Assembly: GCA_013214025.1 (NCBI GenBank)
Contig: JABSRN010000041.1
Span: forward strand, 62,001-126,000
Direction of reading: 5' to 3'
Length of the DNA stretch: 64,000 bases
Origin: Polyangiaceae bacterium
GTDB lineage: Bacteria; Myxococcota_A; Polyangia; Polyangiales; Polyangiaceae
Of the stretch, positions 26,506 through 34,901 are shown in pieces (position 1 is the first letter of the stretch; every line of letters starts with the position of its first letter). The notes under the pieces were generated by a model. The model ran no database searches. It had not been told where the DNA came from and was given only the letters and a program-made list of their open reading frames with translations. The position numbers and the translations under genes were made by a program.

Positions 26506-27609
26506 ATGGGATTTTCTTGTGGAATCGTAGGCCTCCCCAACGTGGGCAAGAGCACGCTTTTTAACTCGCTGTCCACCGCCAAGGCGGAAGCGGCGAACTT
26601 CCCGTTCTGTACGGTGGAACCCAACGTGGGGATCGTGCCCGTGCCGGATCCCCGGCTCGATGCCATGGCCGCCATCTACTCGCCGCAAAACCTCGTACCG
26701 GCAAGCATTCGATTTGTGGACATCGCCGGGCTGGTTCGCGGAGCTTCCAAAGGCGAAGGTCTCGGTAATAAATTCCTGGCGAACATCCGCGAGGTGGACG
26801 CCATCGTTCACGTCGTCCGATGTTTCGAAGACGACAACGTCACCCACGTGGACGGCAGGGTCGATCCTCAGAGCGACGTGGATACGATTCAGACCGAACT
26901 TTGTTTGCGGGATTTGGATTCCGTCACCAAGCGGTTGGAGCGCGCACGAAAACAAAGCAAGGGCGGCGACGCCGTCGAGAAGGTCGCCCTCGTCGTATGT
27001 GAGCGATTGGTCGCGCATCTTGATGGCGGAGCTCCGGCGCGGAGTTTTGAGTACATCGACGAAAAAGAGGAGTCGGTCGCGGCCGATTTGCAGCTGCTCA
27101 CTGGCAAGCCTTGTTTCTACGTCGCCAACGTTGACGAGGAGTCGTTGGCGAACGTGGACGGCAACGAACATTATTTGACGCTAAAGAAGCTGGCGGAGGC
27201 AGAGGGCGTGAAGGTCGTCGCGATCTGTGCCTCGCTGGAGGAGCAAATCTCTGAGTTGGATGCAGAAGATCAGCCAGAGTTCCTCGAGAGTGCCGGCCTC
27301 AGTGAACCCGGGCTGAACCACGTGATTCGCTCCGGCTATGAGCTGCTTGGCTTGATCACCTACCTGACTGCCGGCGAAAAAGAATGCCGGGCGTGGACGG
27401 TTCAGCGAGGGGCGACCGCGCCTCAGGCTGCTGGTGTGATCCACACAGATTTTGAGCGCGGCTTCATCAAGGCGGAAGTCATTTGGTGGGAAGATCTCGT
27501 GGAGCTCGGCAGCGAAGCGAAATGTCGCGACGCCGGTAAGCTGGCTATTGAAGGCAAGACCTACGTGGTGAAGGACGGCGACGTCATTCACTTTCGTTTC
27601 AACGTGTAG
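26506..27609 (+). CDS. ychF: Redox-regulated ATPase/GTPase YchF
   Basis: 367 residues, a universally conserved OBG-family P-loop ATPase linked to the ribosome and oxidative stress. Walker A is [15 protein letters not shown] near residues 8-22; [19 protein letters not shown] is the switch II/G3 region near 67, and the C-terminal TGS domain ends [18 protein letters not shown]. The Asn-x-x-Asp motif of true GTPases is replaced by a YchF-type sequence ([10 protein letters not shown]). Length and motifs match the family exactly. It is convergent with the DUF2752 gene. Confidence 0.97.
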   Translation: MGFSCGIVGLPNVGKSTLFNSLSTAKAEAANFPFCTVEPNVGIVPVPDPRLDAMAAIYSPQNLVPASIRFVDIAGLVRGASKGEGLGNKFLANIREVDAIVHVVRCFEDDNVTHVDGRVDPQSDVDTIQTELCLRDLDSVTKRLERARKQSKGGDAVEKVALVVCERLVAHLDGGAPARSFEYIDEKEESVAADLQLLTGKPCFYVANVDEESLANVDGNEHYLTLKKLAEAEGVKVVAICASLEEQISELDAEDQPEFLESAGLSEPGLNHVIRSGYELLGLITYLTAGEKECRAWTVQRGATAPQAAGVIHTDFERGFIKAEVIWWEDLVELGSEAKCRDAGKLAIEGKTYVVKDGDVIHFRFNV

Positions 27610-27657
27610 AGCTGGGTTTGCCGAGAGCACTGGGCTGACTGCGAGCGCTAGCGTCGC

Positions 27658-28101
27658 TCACCAATAACGTGTGACGGGGACTGGACCACCGAAGGCGCCC
27701 GTAAAACGCAGGAGCCAAACGCTCAACAGCATGAGCACGAGCACCGTGCTCAATGTCGCGGTGATCCCAGCGGACGAGCGTGCGCTGGGATTTGTCGGGG
27801 GGCCCCGTACATAGTCGTAGGCGCCGCTGCCTAGAAAATAGAAGAGCACTGGAGCGAAGAGTCCGGCCAGGGGGTGTAGCGCGAAGGAGCCGGACCAATC
27901 TCGTTGGAGTAGCGCCAGGGTGGCGCGCGTCAGGCCGCACCCGGGGCAGGGCACTCCGATCAAGCCAGCGCTCGGGCAGATCGGAAGTTCAGCGACGAGC
28001 ACTAGCGCGCCGATGGCACCGAGCACGGCCAGACGCGACGCGCGCATCCGGCGTGAATCCCGACGAGTGGTGGTTCCGCCTTTCAGTGCGGGCGTGGTCA
28101 T
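27658..28101 (-). CDS. DUF2752 membrane protein
   Basis: 147 residues with three predicted helices (RLAVLGAIGALVLVAELP, PLAGLFAPVLFYFLGSG, TATLSTVLVLMLLSVWLLRF). GVPCPGCGLTRATLALLQ is the diagnostic CPGCGxTR motif of DUF2752, a family without a known role. The N-terminus is basic (GGTTTRRDSRRMRAS). It follows the zinc-ribbon gene on the same strand with a gap of 37 bases, so the two are probably co-transcribed. Confidence 0.88.
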   Translation of the reverse strand: MTTPALKGGTTTRRDSRRMRASRLAVLGAIGALVLVAELPICPSAGLIGVPCPGCGLTRATLALLQRDWSGSFALHPLAGLFAPVLFYFLGSGAYDYVRGPPTNPSARSSAGITATLSTVLVLMLLSVWLLRFTGAFGGPVPVTRYW

Positions 28102-28138
28102 TTGGCGAGGCCCGTGCCCTAGCGTGCCGTGAGGGTGG

Positions 28139-29002
28139 CTAGCGATCCTTGTTCTTCATCAACAGCACGATGCCGTAGATGCCGCAGGTAGCCAGGATGA
28201 GCAGAACCGTTTTCACGTTGCTCTCCTGGACTGGAATGCCCGGAAGTGACTCTGGCGCCATGCCGCCAGGGGGACCCCCCATGGGAGCTACCGGAGCTAC
28301 CGGAGCTACCGGAGCTACCGCCATGGGCATCGCGGCTTGAGGCATCGCGGCGGTACCCGCAGGCGGTGCCGGAGGCGTAAACGATCCGGCGTCTGCTACC
28401 ATCGTGCCTCCGAGGGCGTTGACTGGGGAAGCAGCGGCAGCGGGCTGGGTTGCCGGAGGCTGACTGGCGCCAGGTGCGACGGCGCCAGGAACAACAGCAG
28501 CAGGAGCAATGGCGCCAGGCTGAATGGCGCCAGGCTGAATGGCGCCAGGCTGAATGGCACCAGGCTGAATGGCACCAGGCTGAACGGCGCCTGGCGGCGG
28601 CTGAACGGCGGGAGCGGGTTGCGCCGCTGCGGCAGCGACGGCGGGTTGAACAGCACCAACGGACGGCGGAGCGACTCCGATCATGGTGCCCTTCATGGCC
28701 AGTCGCTTCTTGGCGGCGCTAGTATCTACTGGGGGTTGGGCTCCGAAAGCAGGGGCCGCTGCGGGAGGGGTTCCGAAAGCAGGCTGGGCGGCTGCCGGTA
28801 TCGGAGCGGCAGGGGCTGCAGGGGCGGGCGCAGACTTGCCGGCTTCGGCAGCCTTAGCCGCCTCGGCAAGCCCTGGCGGCGCGTTCATCATGAGCATAGT
28901 GCCCTTGAACTTGGGCGCAGCCGTGCTCTTTAATCCGAACCCACATTTTACGCAGCTTTTCGATACGTCAGGGTTCTGTGCACCGCAGTTAGGGCAAAAC
29001 AC
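28139..29002 (-). CDS. Zinc-ribbon protein with repeated GTM motifs and a C-terminal membrane helix
   Basis: 287 residues from a GTG at 29002 with GGAGGG seven to eight bases upstream. A zinc ribbon opens the protein (CPNCGAQN and CVKCGFGL). Most of the rest is Pro/Ala-rich low complexity, including five QPGAI units and a PVAPVAPVAP run, and a single membrane helix closes it (VKTVLLILATCGIYGIVLLM). Three motifs, KGTMLMM, KGTMIGV and GGTMVAD, are spaced along the chain and look like candidate phosphothreonine sites. It resembles adaptor or signalling scaffolds of myxobacteria in which zinc ribbons and GTM-type motifs occur with FHA proteins; that is inference. Function unknown. Confidence 0.85.
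   Translation of the reverse strand: MFCPNCGAQNPDVSKSCVKCGFGLKSTAAPKFKGTMLMMNAPPGLAEAAKAAEAGKSAPAPAAPAAPIPAAAQPAFGTPPAAAPAFGAQPPVDTSAAKKRLAMKGTMIGVAPPSVGAVQPAVAAAAAQPAPAVQPPPGAVQPGAIQPGAIQPGAIQPGAIQPGAIAPAAVVPGAVAPGASQPPATQPAAAASPVNALGGTMVADAGSFTPPAPPAGTAAMPQAAMPMAVAPVAPVAPVAPMGGPPGGMAPESLPGIPVQESNVKTVLLILATCGIYGIVLLMKNKDR
28284..28319. repeat. Four 9-base tandem repeats in coding sequence
   Basis: Four perfect GGAGCTACC units encode the PVA repeats of the zinc-ribbon protein on the minus strand. Confidence 0.9.
28509..28583. repeat. Five 15-base tandem repeats in coding sequence
   Basis: Five copies of ATGGCGCCAGGCTGA, the last two with one change (GCACC for GCGCC), encoding QPGAI units on the minus strand. 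Copy number is likely to vary between strains. Confidence 0.9.
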
Positions 29003-29576
29003 TTGATGTCCCTCCAGACCTCAACGGTCGGCTCGAGCCGACCCCCTTTGTCGCCCGCGTAAATCGCGAACAGGCAAATTTAAAACTCGCCTGAAGCCTA
29101 CCGCGTACTACGCGGATTGCTCAAGCAAAGTCGCTGAACTAGCTGCGTCAACTAAGTGCTTACGCAAACAGCACTGGCTGGGCTGGCCTGGTGGCCGCAC
29201 AGGGGCGGGGGCTGGGCCTCGATGTGTTCGGGTTCAGTGAGTGAAAATCTCCCTCGTCGCTATCGGACAAATGTCCGGAATCCGAAATAGCCGCAGGATC
29301 AGGCGTTCTTGATGGTTGTGAATCCGGCGCTAGCCCGCACTCATTGGATTAGCGCCCGCTCCACGGGCACTGGTCAGTTGGCCGGCTTGGCTCGTCGGTT
29401 CGGCTGGCGGGACATGACGCCTAACCTAAGCCACCTCCGAGGGGACTGGACTGCTTGACACCCTGCTTTCAGGGTCACTACCTTGCGCTCGCCCGGAGCA
29501 GGTTCACGCCTGTTTCCACCCATTGATGCAGTGCTGCGTACTCCCGGGCCGGCACCGCCCCGAGGTCACAAATCGA
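29003..29576. other. Divergent intergenic region upstream of nuoE
   Basis: About 570 bases between the zinc-ribbon gene and nuoE. GGTCGGCTCGAGCCGACC at 29026-29043 is a perfect 18-base palindrome in the leader of the zinc-ribbon gene, perhaps an operator or leader hairpin. A sigma70-type promoter for the nuo operon is proposed at 29455-29484. I see no gene; the frame from 29523 to 29576 is the upstream extension of nuoE. Confidence 0.5.
29455..29484 (+). promoter_or_regulatory. Candidate sigma70 promoter of the nuo operon
   Basis: A perfect -35 TTGACA (29455-29460), 18-base spacer and -10-like TACCTT (29479-29484), about 90 bases before the nuoE start. The -10 is a poor match, so confidence is moderate. 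Confidence 0.45.
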
Positions 29577-30059
29577 ATGGCTTTTGCCCTGAGCGATGAG
29601 CGCATTAAAGAATTCGCAGAAATTCTATCGCGCTATCCGAACAAGATGGCTGCCTGCATCCCAGTGCTGCACCTTTGCCAAGAAGCGAACGACAACTGGG
29701 TCTCCGATGAGGTGACCGAATACGTCGCCGAAAAGCTGGAGCTGAGCGCCGCTCATGTGAAAGGTGTCGCCACCTTTTACTCGCTGTTTAACCGCGAGAA
29801 GCCTGGCAAGCATCAGGTCTGGGTGTGTCGGACTCTGTCCTGCGCCCTGCGCGGTAGCGAAGGAATCATTTCCCATTGCGAGAAGCGCTTGGGGATCAAG
29901 ATGGGGGACACCACCCCGGACGGAAAGATCACGCTGCGCACCGCGGAGTGTTTGGCAGCCTGTGGCACGGCTCCCGCGATGCAGGTCAACAAAGAGTACC
30001 ACGAGAACCTTACCCCCGAATCGGTGGACGCCGTGCTCGACAAGCTCCTGGCTGACTGA
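29577..30059 (+). CDS. nuoE: NADH-quinone oxidoreductase subunit E (NuoE)
   Basis: 160 residues from ATG 29577 (GAGGT ten bases upstream); an in-frame ATG at 29523 would add 18 residues that look non-coding. It holds the N1a 2Fe-2S cluster of the NADH-input arm of complex I: CRTLSCALRG gives the first Cys pair and AECLAACGTAPAMQVN the second. The helical N-terminus (IKEFAEILSRYPNKMAAC) is typical. First gene of the nuoEFJKLMN operon; NuoF follows after 31 bases. Confidence 0.96.
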   Translation: MAFALSDERIKEFAEILSRYPNKMAACIPVLHLCQEANDNWVSDEVTEYVAEKLELSAAHVKGVATFYSLFNREKPGKHQVWVCRTLSCALRGSEGIISHCEKRLGIKMGDTTPDGKITLRTAECLAACGTAPAMQVNKEYHENLTPESVDAVLDKLLAD

Positions 30060-30090
30060 GCCGTCATTGAGACTTGGCGGATAGACTACG

Positions 30091-31434
30091 ATGCTGAAGA
30101 GAACAGACTACCTTACGAAGAATTACGGCAAGCCTGACGGCTGGACCCTAGCTGCTTACGAAGCAGGCGGTGGATATCGAGGCGTTCGCAAGGCGCTGAT
30201 GATGTCGCCGGGCGCTGTGGTCGAAGAGACCAAGAAGGCCCACATCCGCGGACGTGGCGGTGCCGGTTTTGACTGCGGAATGAAGTGGAGCTTCATGCCG
30301 AAGCCCAGCGACAAACCACATTATCTCGTGGTGAACGCTGACGAAGGCGAGCCCGGTACCTTCAAGGACCGGACGATCATGGAGCAGAACCCCCATGCTC
30401 TGATCGAGGGCTGCATCATCGGCTGCTACGCCATGGGTGCCCACACTTGTTACATTTACGTACGCGACGAGCTTCACCTTTCCAAAGAGCGACTTTGGGC
30501 AGCCATTGAAGAGGCAAAGGCCAAGGGCTACCTAGGGCAGCGCCCCTTCGGCAAGACCTACGAAGTGAATATTTTCGTTCACACGGGCGCCGGGGCGTAC
30601 ATCTGCGGAGAAGAAACGGCGCTGCTGAACTCGTTGGAAGGCAAGCGAGGCCAGCCCCGCCTCAAGCCGCCATTTCCCGCCCAGTCCGGCGCGTTTGGCA
30701 TGCCCACCACCGTTAACAATGTCGAGACATTGGCGATTGTGCCGACGGTGTTTCAACTCGGAGGCGATGCCTTCAGTAAGCTGAGTGCTTTGCATCACCT
30801 CAATGACGGCGGCACGCGACTGTTTGGTGTCTCGGGTCATGTGAAAAAGCCTGGCGTCTACGAGTGCGCGGTGGGGCTCACCCTGCGGGAACTCATCTTC
30901 GATCTCGGCGGCGGAGTGCTCGATGACCGACCGCTATTGGGCGTCGTACCCGGCGGCTCGTCGTGTCCGGTGCATCTGCCGGACGAGATCGTGAACATCC
31001 CCGGAGAACGCTTCGAAGCCTACAACGGCAAGTGCATTCTCGACATTCCTCTGGGTGTGGATACCTTTCGCGGCGCGGGCAGCATGCTCGGGACTTGCTG
31101 CGCCATTGTCATGAGCGACGCCGTCGACCCGGTGTTGGCGCTGCAAAACCTCATGCACTTCTACCGGGACGAATCCTGCGGTCAGTGCACGCCCTGTCGA
31201 GAGGGTTGCGGCTGGCTCGAGCGGGTCGTCAATAAGATCGTCGCCGGCGAAGGCACCATGGCCGAGCTGGACCAGTTTCACGAAATCGCCACCAACATCA
31301 CCGGCAGCACGATCTGCGCCTTCGGTGACGGCGCGGCCCAGCCCGCCCTGGCGTTCATCCGGCGCTACCGGAAGAACTTCGAGGATTACATCAACAATGG
31401 TGCTGCTACGCAGACCAGGAGCCTCAGCCTATGA
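30091..31434 (+). CDS. nuoF: NADH-quinone oxidoreductase subunit F (NuoF)
   Basis: 447 residues: the NADH- and FMN-binding subunit with the N3 4Fe-4S cluster. RGRGGAGFDCGMKWSFMPK and the following NADEGEPGTFKDR form the FMN/NADH site, GAGAYICGEETALLNSLEG follows, and CGQCTPCREGC near 372 plus a Cys near 416 (STICAFGDGAA) ligate N3. Length is standard. The stop overlaps the nuoJ start (ATGA), so translation is coupled; nuoG, which normally follows, is absent. Confidence 0.97.
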   Translation: MLKRTDYLTKNYGKPDGWTLAAYEAGGGYRGVRKALMMSPGAVVEETKKAHIRGRGGAGFDCGMKWSFMPKPSDKPHYLVVNADEGEPGTFKDRTIMEQNPHALIEGCIIGCYAMGAHTCYIYVRDELHLSKERLWAAIEEAKAKGYLGQRPFGKTYEVNIFVHTGAGAYICGEETALLNSLEGKRGQPRLKPPFPAQSGAFGMPTTVNNVETLAIVPTVFQLGGDAFSKLSALHHLNDGGTRLFGVSGHVKKPGVYECAVGLTLRELIFDLGGGVLDDRPLLGVVPGGSSCPVHLPDEIVNIPGERFEAYNGKCILDIPLGVDTFRGAGSMLGTCCAIVMSDAVDPVLALQNLMHFYRDESCGQCTPCREGCGWLERVVNKIVAGEGTMAELDQFHEIATNITGSTICAFGDGAAQPALAFIRRYRKNFEDYINNGAATQTRSLSL

Positions 31435-32048
31435 CCCCCGGGTCCGCACTCTTTATCGTGTCAGCCGTCCTCTGTTTGGCGGGCGCTGTCACCACGGTGG
31501 TCTCCCGTAGCCCCGTGCGCGCGGCCATGGGCCTGCTCGGTACCATTCTTGGAATTGCTCTGCTGTTCCTCAAGCTTCGCGCTGAGTTCCTCTCCGCGAT
31601 TCAGCTGATTGTCTACGCAGGCGCGGTAGTGGTGTTGTTCGTATTCGTCATCATGCTGCTGGGCACAGACGCGGGCAGCGAGCCCGAGTCCGAGGCCCGT
31701 TCGAAAATTGCTCCTCCGCTCGCGGGCGGAATGTTCCTCGCCTTTGCTACGGCGCTGTTCGGCTTGCTGGGCGGGGCCATCAAGACCCCGACGGCGTTTA
31801 CCGTGCCCAGCCCGGACCACGGCACGATTGAAGCCGTCGGCACGGAGATGTTTCAGAACACTCTGGTTCCCTTCGAGCTGACCACGGCGCTGCTTATCGT
31901 TGCTGTCGTCGGCGCCATCGCCGTCGGTCGAGGCCGTCAGGGGCAAAAGCCCAATCAGCGAGTCATCAAGAACCCTCAGGACTTCTACGTCGGACCCGTC
32001 ATGGAGCGCGACAACGTGAGCCAGCCCGAGCCCAAGGAGAGTGTCTGA
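31431..32048 (+). CDS. nuoJ: NADH-quinone oxidoreductase subunit J (NuoJ)
   Basis: 205 residues with five predicted membrane helices (ALFIVSAVLCLAGAVTTVVS, AAMGLLGTILGIALLFLKL, QLIVYAGAVVVLFVFVIMLL, GGMFLAFATALFGLLGGA, ELTTALLIVAVVGAIAVGR). The third helix, with IVYAGAVVVLFVFVIMLLG, holds the conserved pi-bulge region of the family. It is part of the membrane arm of complex I. A hydrophilic tail carries NPQDFYVGPVMERDN. The ATG overlaps the nuoF stop by four bases. Confidence 0.95.
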   Translation: MTPGSALFIVSAVLCLAGAVTTVVSRSPVRAAMGLLGTILGIALLFLKLRAEFLSAIQLIVYAGAVVVLFVFVIMLLGTDAGSEPESEARSKIAPPLAGGMFLAFATALFGLLGGAIKTPTAFTVPSPDHGTIEAVGTEMFQNTLVPFELTTALLIVAVVGAIAVGRGRQGQKPNQRVIKNPQDFYVGPVMERDNVSQPEPKESV

Positions 32049-32362
32049 TGCTCCCCGGATCAGTAGTCGAACACTACCTCGCGCTCTCGGGCGCCATCTT
32101 TACGCTGGGGGCCATGGGGTTCCTCATGCGTCGCAACGTATTGATTCAGTTGATGAGCATCGAGCTGATGCTCAATGCGGTCAATCTGCTGCTCGTTTCG
32201 TACAACCGAGTCCACGCCGGCAACATGACCGGTCAGGTATTTGCCTTCTTTGTTATCGCCGTCGCCGCAGCTGAAGCGGCTGTCGGTTTGGCCATTGTGC
32301 TTTCTTACTTCCGCATCCGCGGCACTGTTCAGTCCGATGAGGCGGACTCGCTGCGCCACTGA
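32048..32362 (+). CDS. nuoK: NADH-quinone oxidoreductase subunit K (NuoK)
   Basis: 104 residues, three membrane helices, normal NuoK length. The two buried glutamates used in proton translocation are in IQLMSIELMLNAVNLLLVSY (first) and VIAVAAAEAAVGLAIVLSY (second). The ATG shares one base with the nuoJ stop (TGATG). Confidence 0.97.
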   Translation: MLPGSVVEHYLALSGAIFTLGAMGFLMRRNVLIQLMSIELMLNAVNLLLVSYNRVHAGNMTGQVFAFFVIAVAAAEAAVGLAIVLSYFRIRGTVQSDEADSLRH

Positions 32363-32384
32363 GCGGCAGTCCTGAATAATCGAT

Positions 32385-34901
32385 ATGGATATCTTTCCGA
32401 CTAACGACTTTACGCTTCTGGCGGTCATCCTGAGCTTCCCGCTCATCGGTGCCTTCGTCAACGGCGTCTTCGGCAAGCGATTAGGCAAAGAAGCCGTCAC
32501 CTTGATGGCCTTGAGTGCTATCGGCGTGCCGTTTTTGGCATCCGTCGCGACCTTCTCCAAACTGCTCGACATCCGCGCGGTACAGCACGCAGCGGGCGCC
32601 GGCAGCGCCGACCATGTTGAACAGGGCGCACGCCTCTATTGGCACGCCTGGGACTGGCTGGACTTGGCCTGGACCGGAGGGGAGACCACCCTGAGTGTCG
32701 CTTTTTCTGTGGATGGTTTGAGCGGCATCATGGCCCTCGTGGTGACCGGCGTCGGTTTCTTGATCCACGTCTACTCGACCTCCTACATGGCGGACGACCC
32801 CGGCTATCACCGTTTCTTTTCGTACCTGAACCTGTTCATCTTCTCGATGCTCGTACTGATCCTCGGCGACAGCCTGCCGGTCTTGTTTGTCGGTTGGGAA
32901 GGCGTGGGCCTCTGCAGCTACTTGCTCATCGGTTTCTGGTTTCAGGACGACGCCAACGCTGCCGCCGGCAAGAAGGCCTTCTTGGTCAACCGCATCGGCG
33001 ACTTCGGTCTGCTGGTCGCCATGGCGCTGCTGCTCCGTTACACCGGCTCCCTGAGCTGGGAGGGCATCGAAGCCAACAGCGGCAACCTGCCCAACCAGAT
33101 CCTCAAGGTCTGGCAGATGCCGGAAGTTCTCGCCTTTAGCTTTTTGCCTGATTGGTTGCTGCTCAACGAGCCCACCATCGCTACCCTGATCGGCCTGTGT
33201 CTCTTTTTGGGCTGCGCCGGTAAGAGCGCCCAGCTGCCGCTCTACGTTTGGTTGCCAGACGCCATGGCCGGCCCGACTCCGGTTTCCGCCCTCATCCACG
33301 CGGCCACCATGGTCACCGCCGGCGTGTACTTGGTCTGTCGCCTCAGCTTCCTGTTCGTGCTCAGCCCGGCCACGATGTTCACCATCGCAATGACCGGAGC
33401 GCTTACCGCGGTATTCGCGGCGACCATCGCCTTCGTGCAGAACGACATCAAGAAGGTGCTCGCTTACTCCACCGTGAGTCAGCTGGGTTACATGTTCTTG
33501 GGTGTCGGCGTAGGCGCTTTCACTGCCGGCTTCTTCCACGTGCTGACTCATGCCTTCTTCAAGGCCTGCCTCTTCCTCGGCGCCGGTTCGGTGATTCACA
33601 CGATGCACTCGCGAATTCACGATACGGATTCGTCTCAGGACGGGCGGAATATGGGCGGGCTGCGGGCGTACATGCCGGTGACCTGCGTGACATTCTTTGT
33701 GTCGTGCCTGGCCATCGCAGGCGTCTTCCCCCTCAGCGGGTTTTTCTCCAAGGACGCCATTCTCATCGGCGCGCTAACGAACACCGTTAGTTCGTCGGGA
33801 GGCGTTCACGACGCCTTCGTATGGCCTGAATGGGCGGGATCCGTGCTGTTTGGCATGGGTCTCATCGGCGCTGTGATGACGGCGTTCTACATGGCCCGTC
33901 TGTACATCATGATCTTCGAAGGCGACTTCAAGGGTTGGAGTATCGTCGCCGGTTGGAAAGAGCCTGAGGGGCACGACCACCACGACGATCATGGTGACGG
34001 CGACGAGCCTATCGACGGTCCGGCTCCTCACGAGTCACCCAACGCTATGACGGCGCCGTTGCTCGTCCTGGCAGCGTTGGCTGCGGTTAGCGGCTTGCTC
34101 AGCGCGCATGATTTGGGCACCCATTGGCTCGATCATTGGTTGGACCCGGTATTCGCCAATGCGCTCGGAAACGTTGTTACGGACGCAGAGGCCGGCAGCA
34201 TGGTGCCGTATATCGCGAGTGCGGCGACATTCGCCGGGCTTGGCGGCGCTTACTTCGTCTACGTAATGAGGGGTGGCGATCCCGCCCGCGAGCTGGCCGA
34301 AAAGGTCCCCGCCCTGCACGAACTCATTTACGACAAGTGGCGTATTGACGAGCTGTACGACGAACTCTTCGTCGCGACCCTCGAAACTCTCGCCGAAGTC
34401 AGCATCTTCCTCGACAAATGGGTCGTGGACGGCATCATCGCCCGCGCCAGCGCGGGAGTAGTAGCCGGAGCCGGCTCGGTACTTCGCCTATTCCAGGTCG
34501 GCCGGGTCCAAGCCTACGCCGCTGCCATGGTCATCGGCTCCGTGGCATTCGCCGGCTTCTTCCTGCTGCCCCACGCTCGGGTTCAGTTAAATGGCGACCT
34601 CTCCAACGGCCAGTACGAATTGGTCGCGTCTCCTGGGCTCGGCTACCAGTACAGCTGGGACCTCGATGGAGACGGCGAATTCGCCGAAGACGACTTCGCC
34701 GACAAGAACACCGCGAACATCCGACTGAACACGGGCAAAACCGTCGAGGTCGGGCTCAAGGTGCGAAACGCGTTCGGCTTGATCCGAACAGTGACCATTC
34801 CGCTCACGCGGCCAGATCCGTCAGCTGACGAAACCGAGACGGCAGGGGTACAAGGCCGCGCCACCGGACAATTGGCTGACATCGAAGGGAGGCAGCGATG
34901 A
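32385..34901 (+). CDS. nuoL: NADH-quinone oxidoreductase subunit L (NuoL) with PKD-like C-terminal extension
   Basis: 838 residues, about 220 more than the Escherichia coli protein. The antiporter-like core is intact: SVDGLSGIMALVVTGVGFLI, LFVGWEGVGLCSYLLIGFWF (Glu of the proton path), KSAQLPLYVWLPDAMAGPTP and AATMVTAGVYLVCR, and SQLGYMFLGVGVGAF. A His/Asp-rich cytosol- or periplasm-facing loop (PEGHDHHDDHGDGDEPIDG) is near 527-550. After the last helix (AAAMVIGSVAFAGFFLLPHA) comes a 110-residue tail, about 729-838, with a PKD-like core YSWDLDGDGEFAEDDFADKN, then RLNTGKTVEVGLKVRN. The tail should face the periplasm. The stop overlaps nuoM (ATGA). Confidence 0.95.
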   Translation: MDIFPTNDFTLLAVILSFPLIGAFVNGVFGKRLGKEAVTLMALSAIGVPFLASVATFSKLLDIRAVQHAAGAGSADHVEQGARLYWHAWDWLDLAWTGGETTLSVAFSVDGLSGIMALVVTGVGFLIHVYSTSYMADDPGYHRFFSYLNLFIFSMLVLILGDSLPVLFVGWEGVGLCSYLLIGFWFQDDANAAAGKKAFLVNRIGDFGLLVAMALLLRYTGSLSWEGIEANSGNLPNQILKVWQMPEVLAFSFLPDWLLLNEPTIATLIGLCLFLGCAGKSAQLPLYVWLPDAMAGPTPVSALIHAATMVTAGVYLVCRLSFLFVLSPATMFTIAMTGALTAVFAATIAFVQNDIKKVLAYSTVSQLGYMFLGVGVGAFTAGFFHVLTHAFFKACLFLGAGSVIHTMHSRIHDTDSSQDGRNMGGLRAYMPVTCVTFFVSCLAIAGVFPLSGFFSKDAILIGALTNTVSSSGGVHDAFVWPEWAGSVLFGMGLIGAVMTAFYMARLYIMIFEGDFKGWSIVAGWKEPEGHDHHDDHGDGDEPIDGPAPHESPNAMTAPLLVLAALAAVSGLLSAHDLGTHWLDHWLDPVFANALGNVVTDAEAGSMVPYIASAATFAGLGGAYFVYVMRGGDPARELAEKVPALHELIYDKWRIDELYDELFVATLETLAEVSIFLDKWVVDGIIARASAGVVAGAGSVLRLFQVGRVQAYAAAMVIGSVAFAGFFLLPHARVQLNGDLSNGQYELVASPGLGYQYSWDLDGDGEFAEDDFADKNTANIRLNTGKTVEVGLKVRNAFGLIRTVTIPLTRPDPSADETETAGVQGRATGQLADIEGRQR

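Noticed and set aside
32481-33620. A 379-codon minus-strand frame within nuoL.
   Set aside because: It is antisense to conserved NuoL helices, with a His/Asp/Glu-rich shadow composition.
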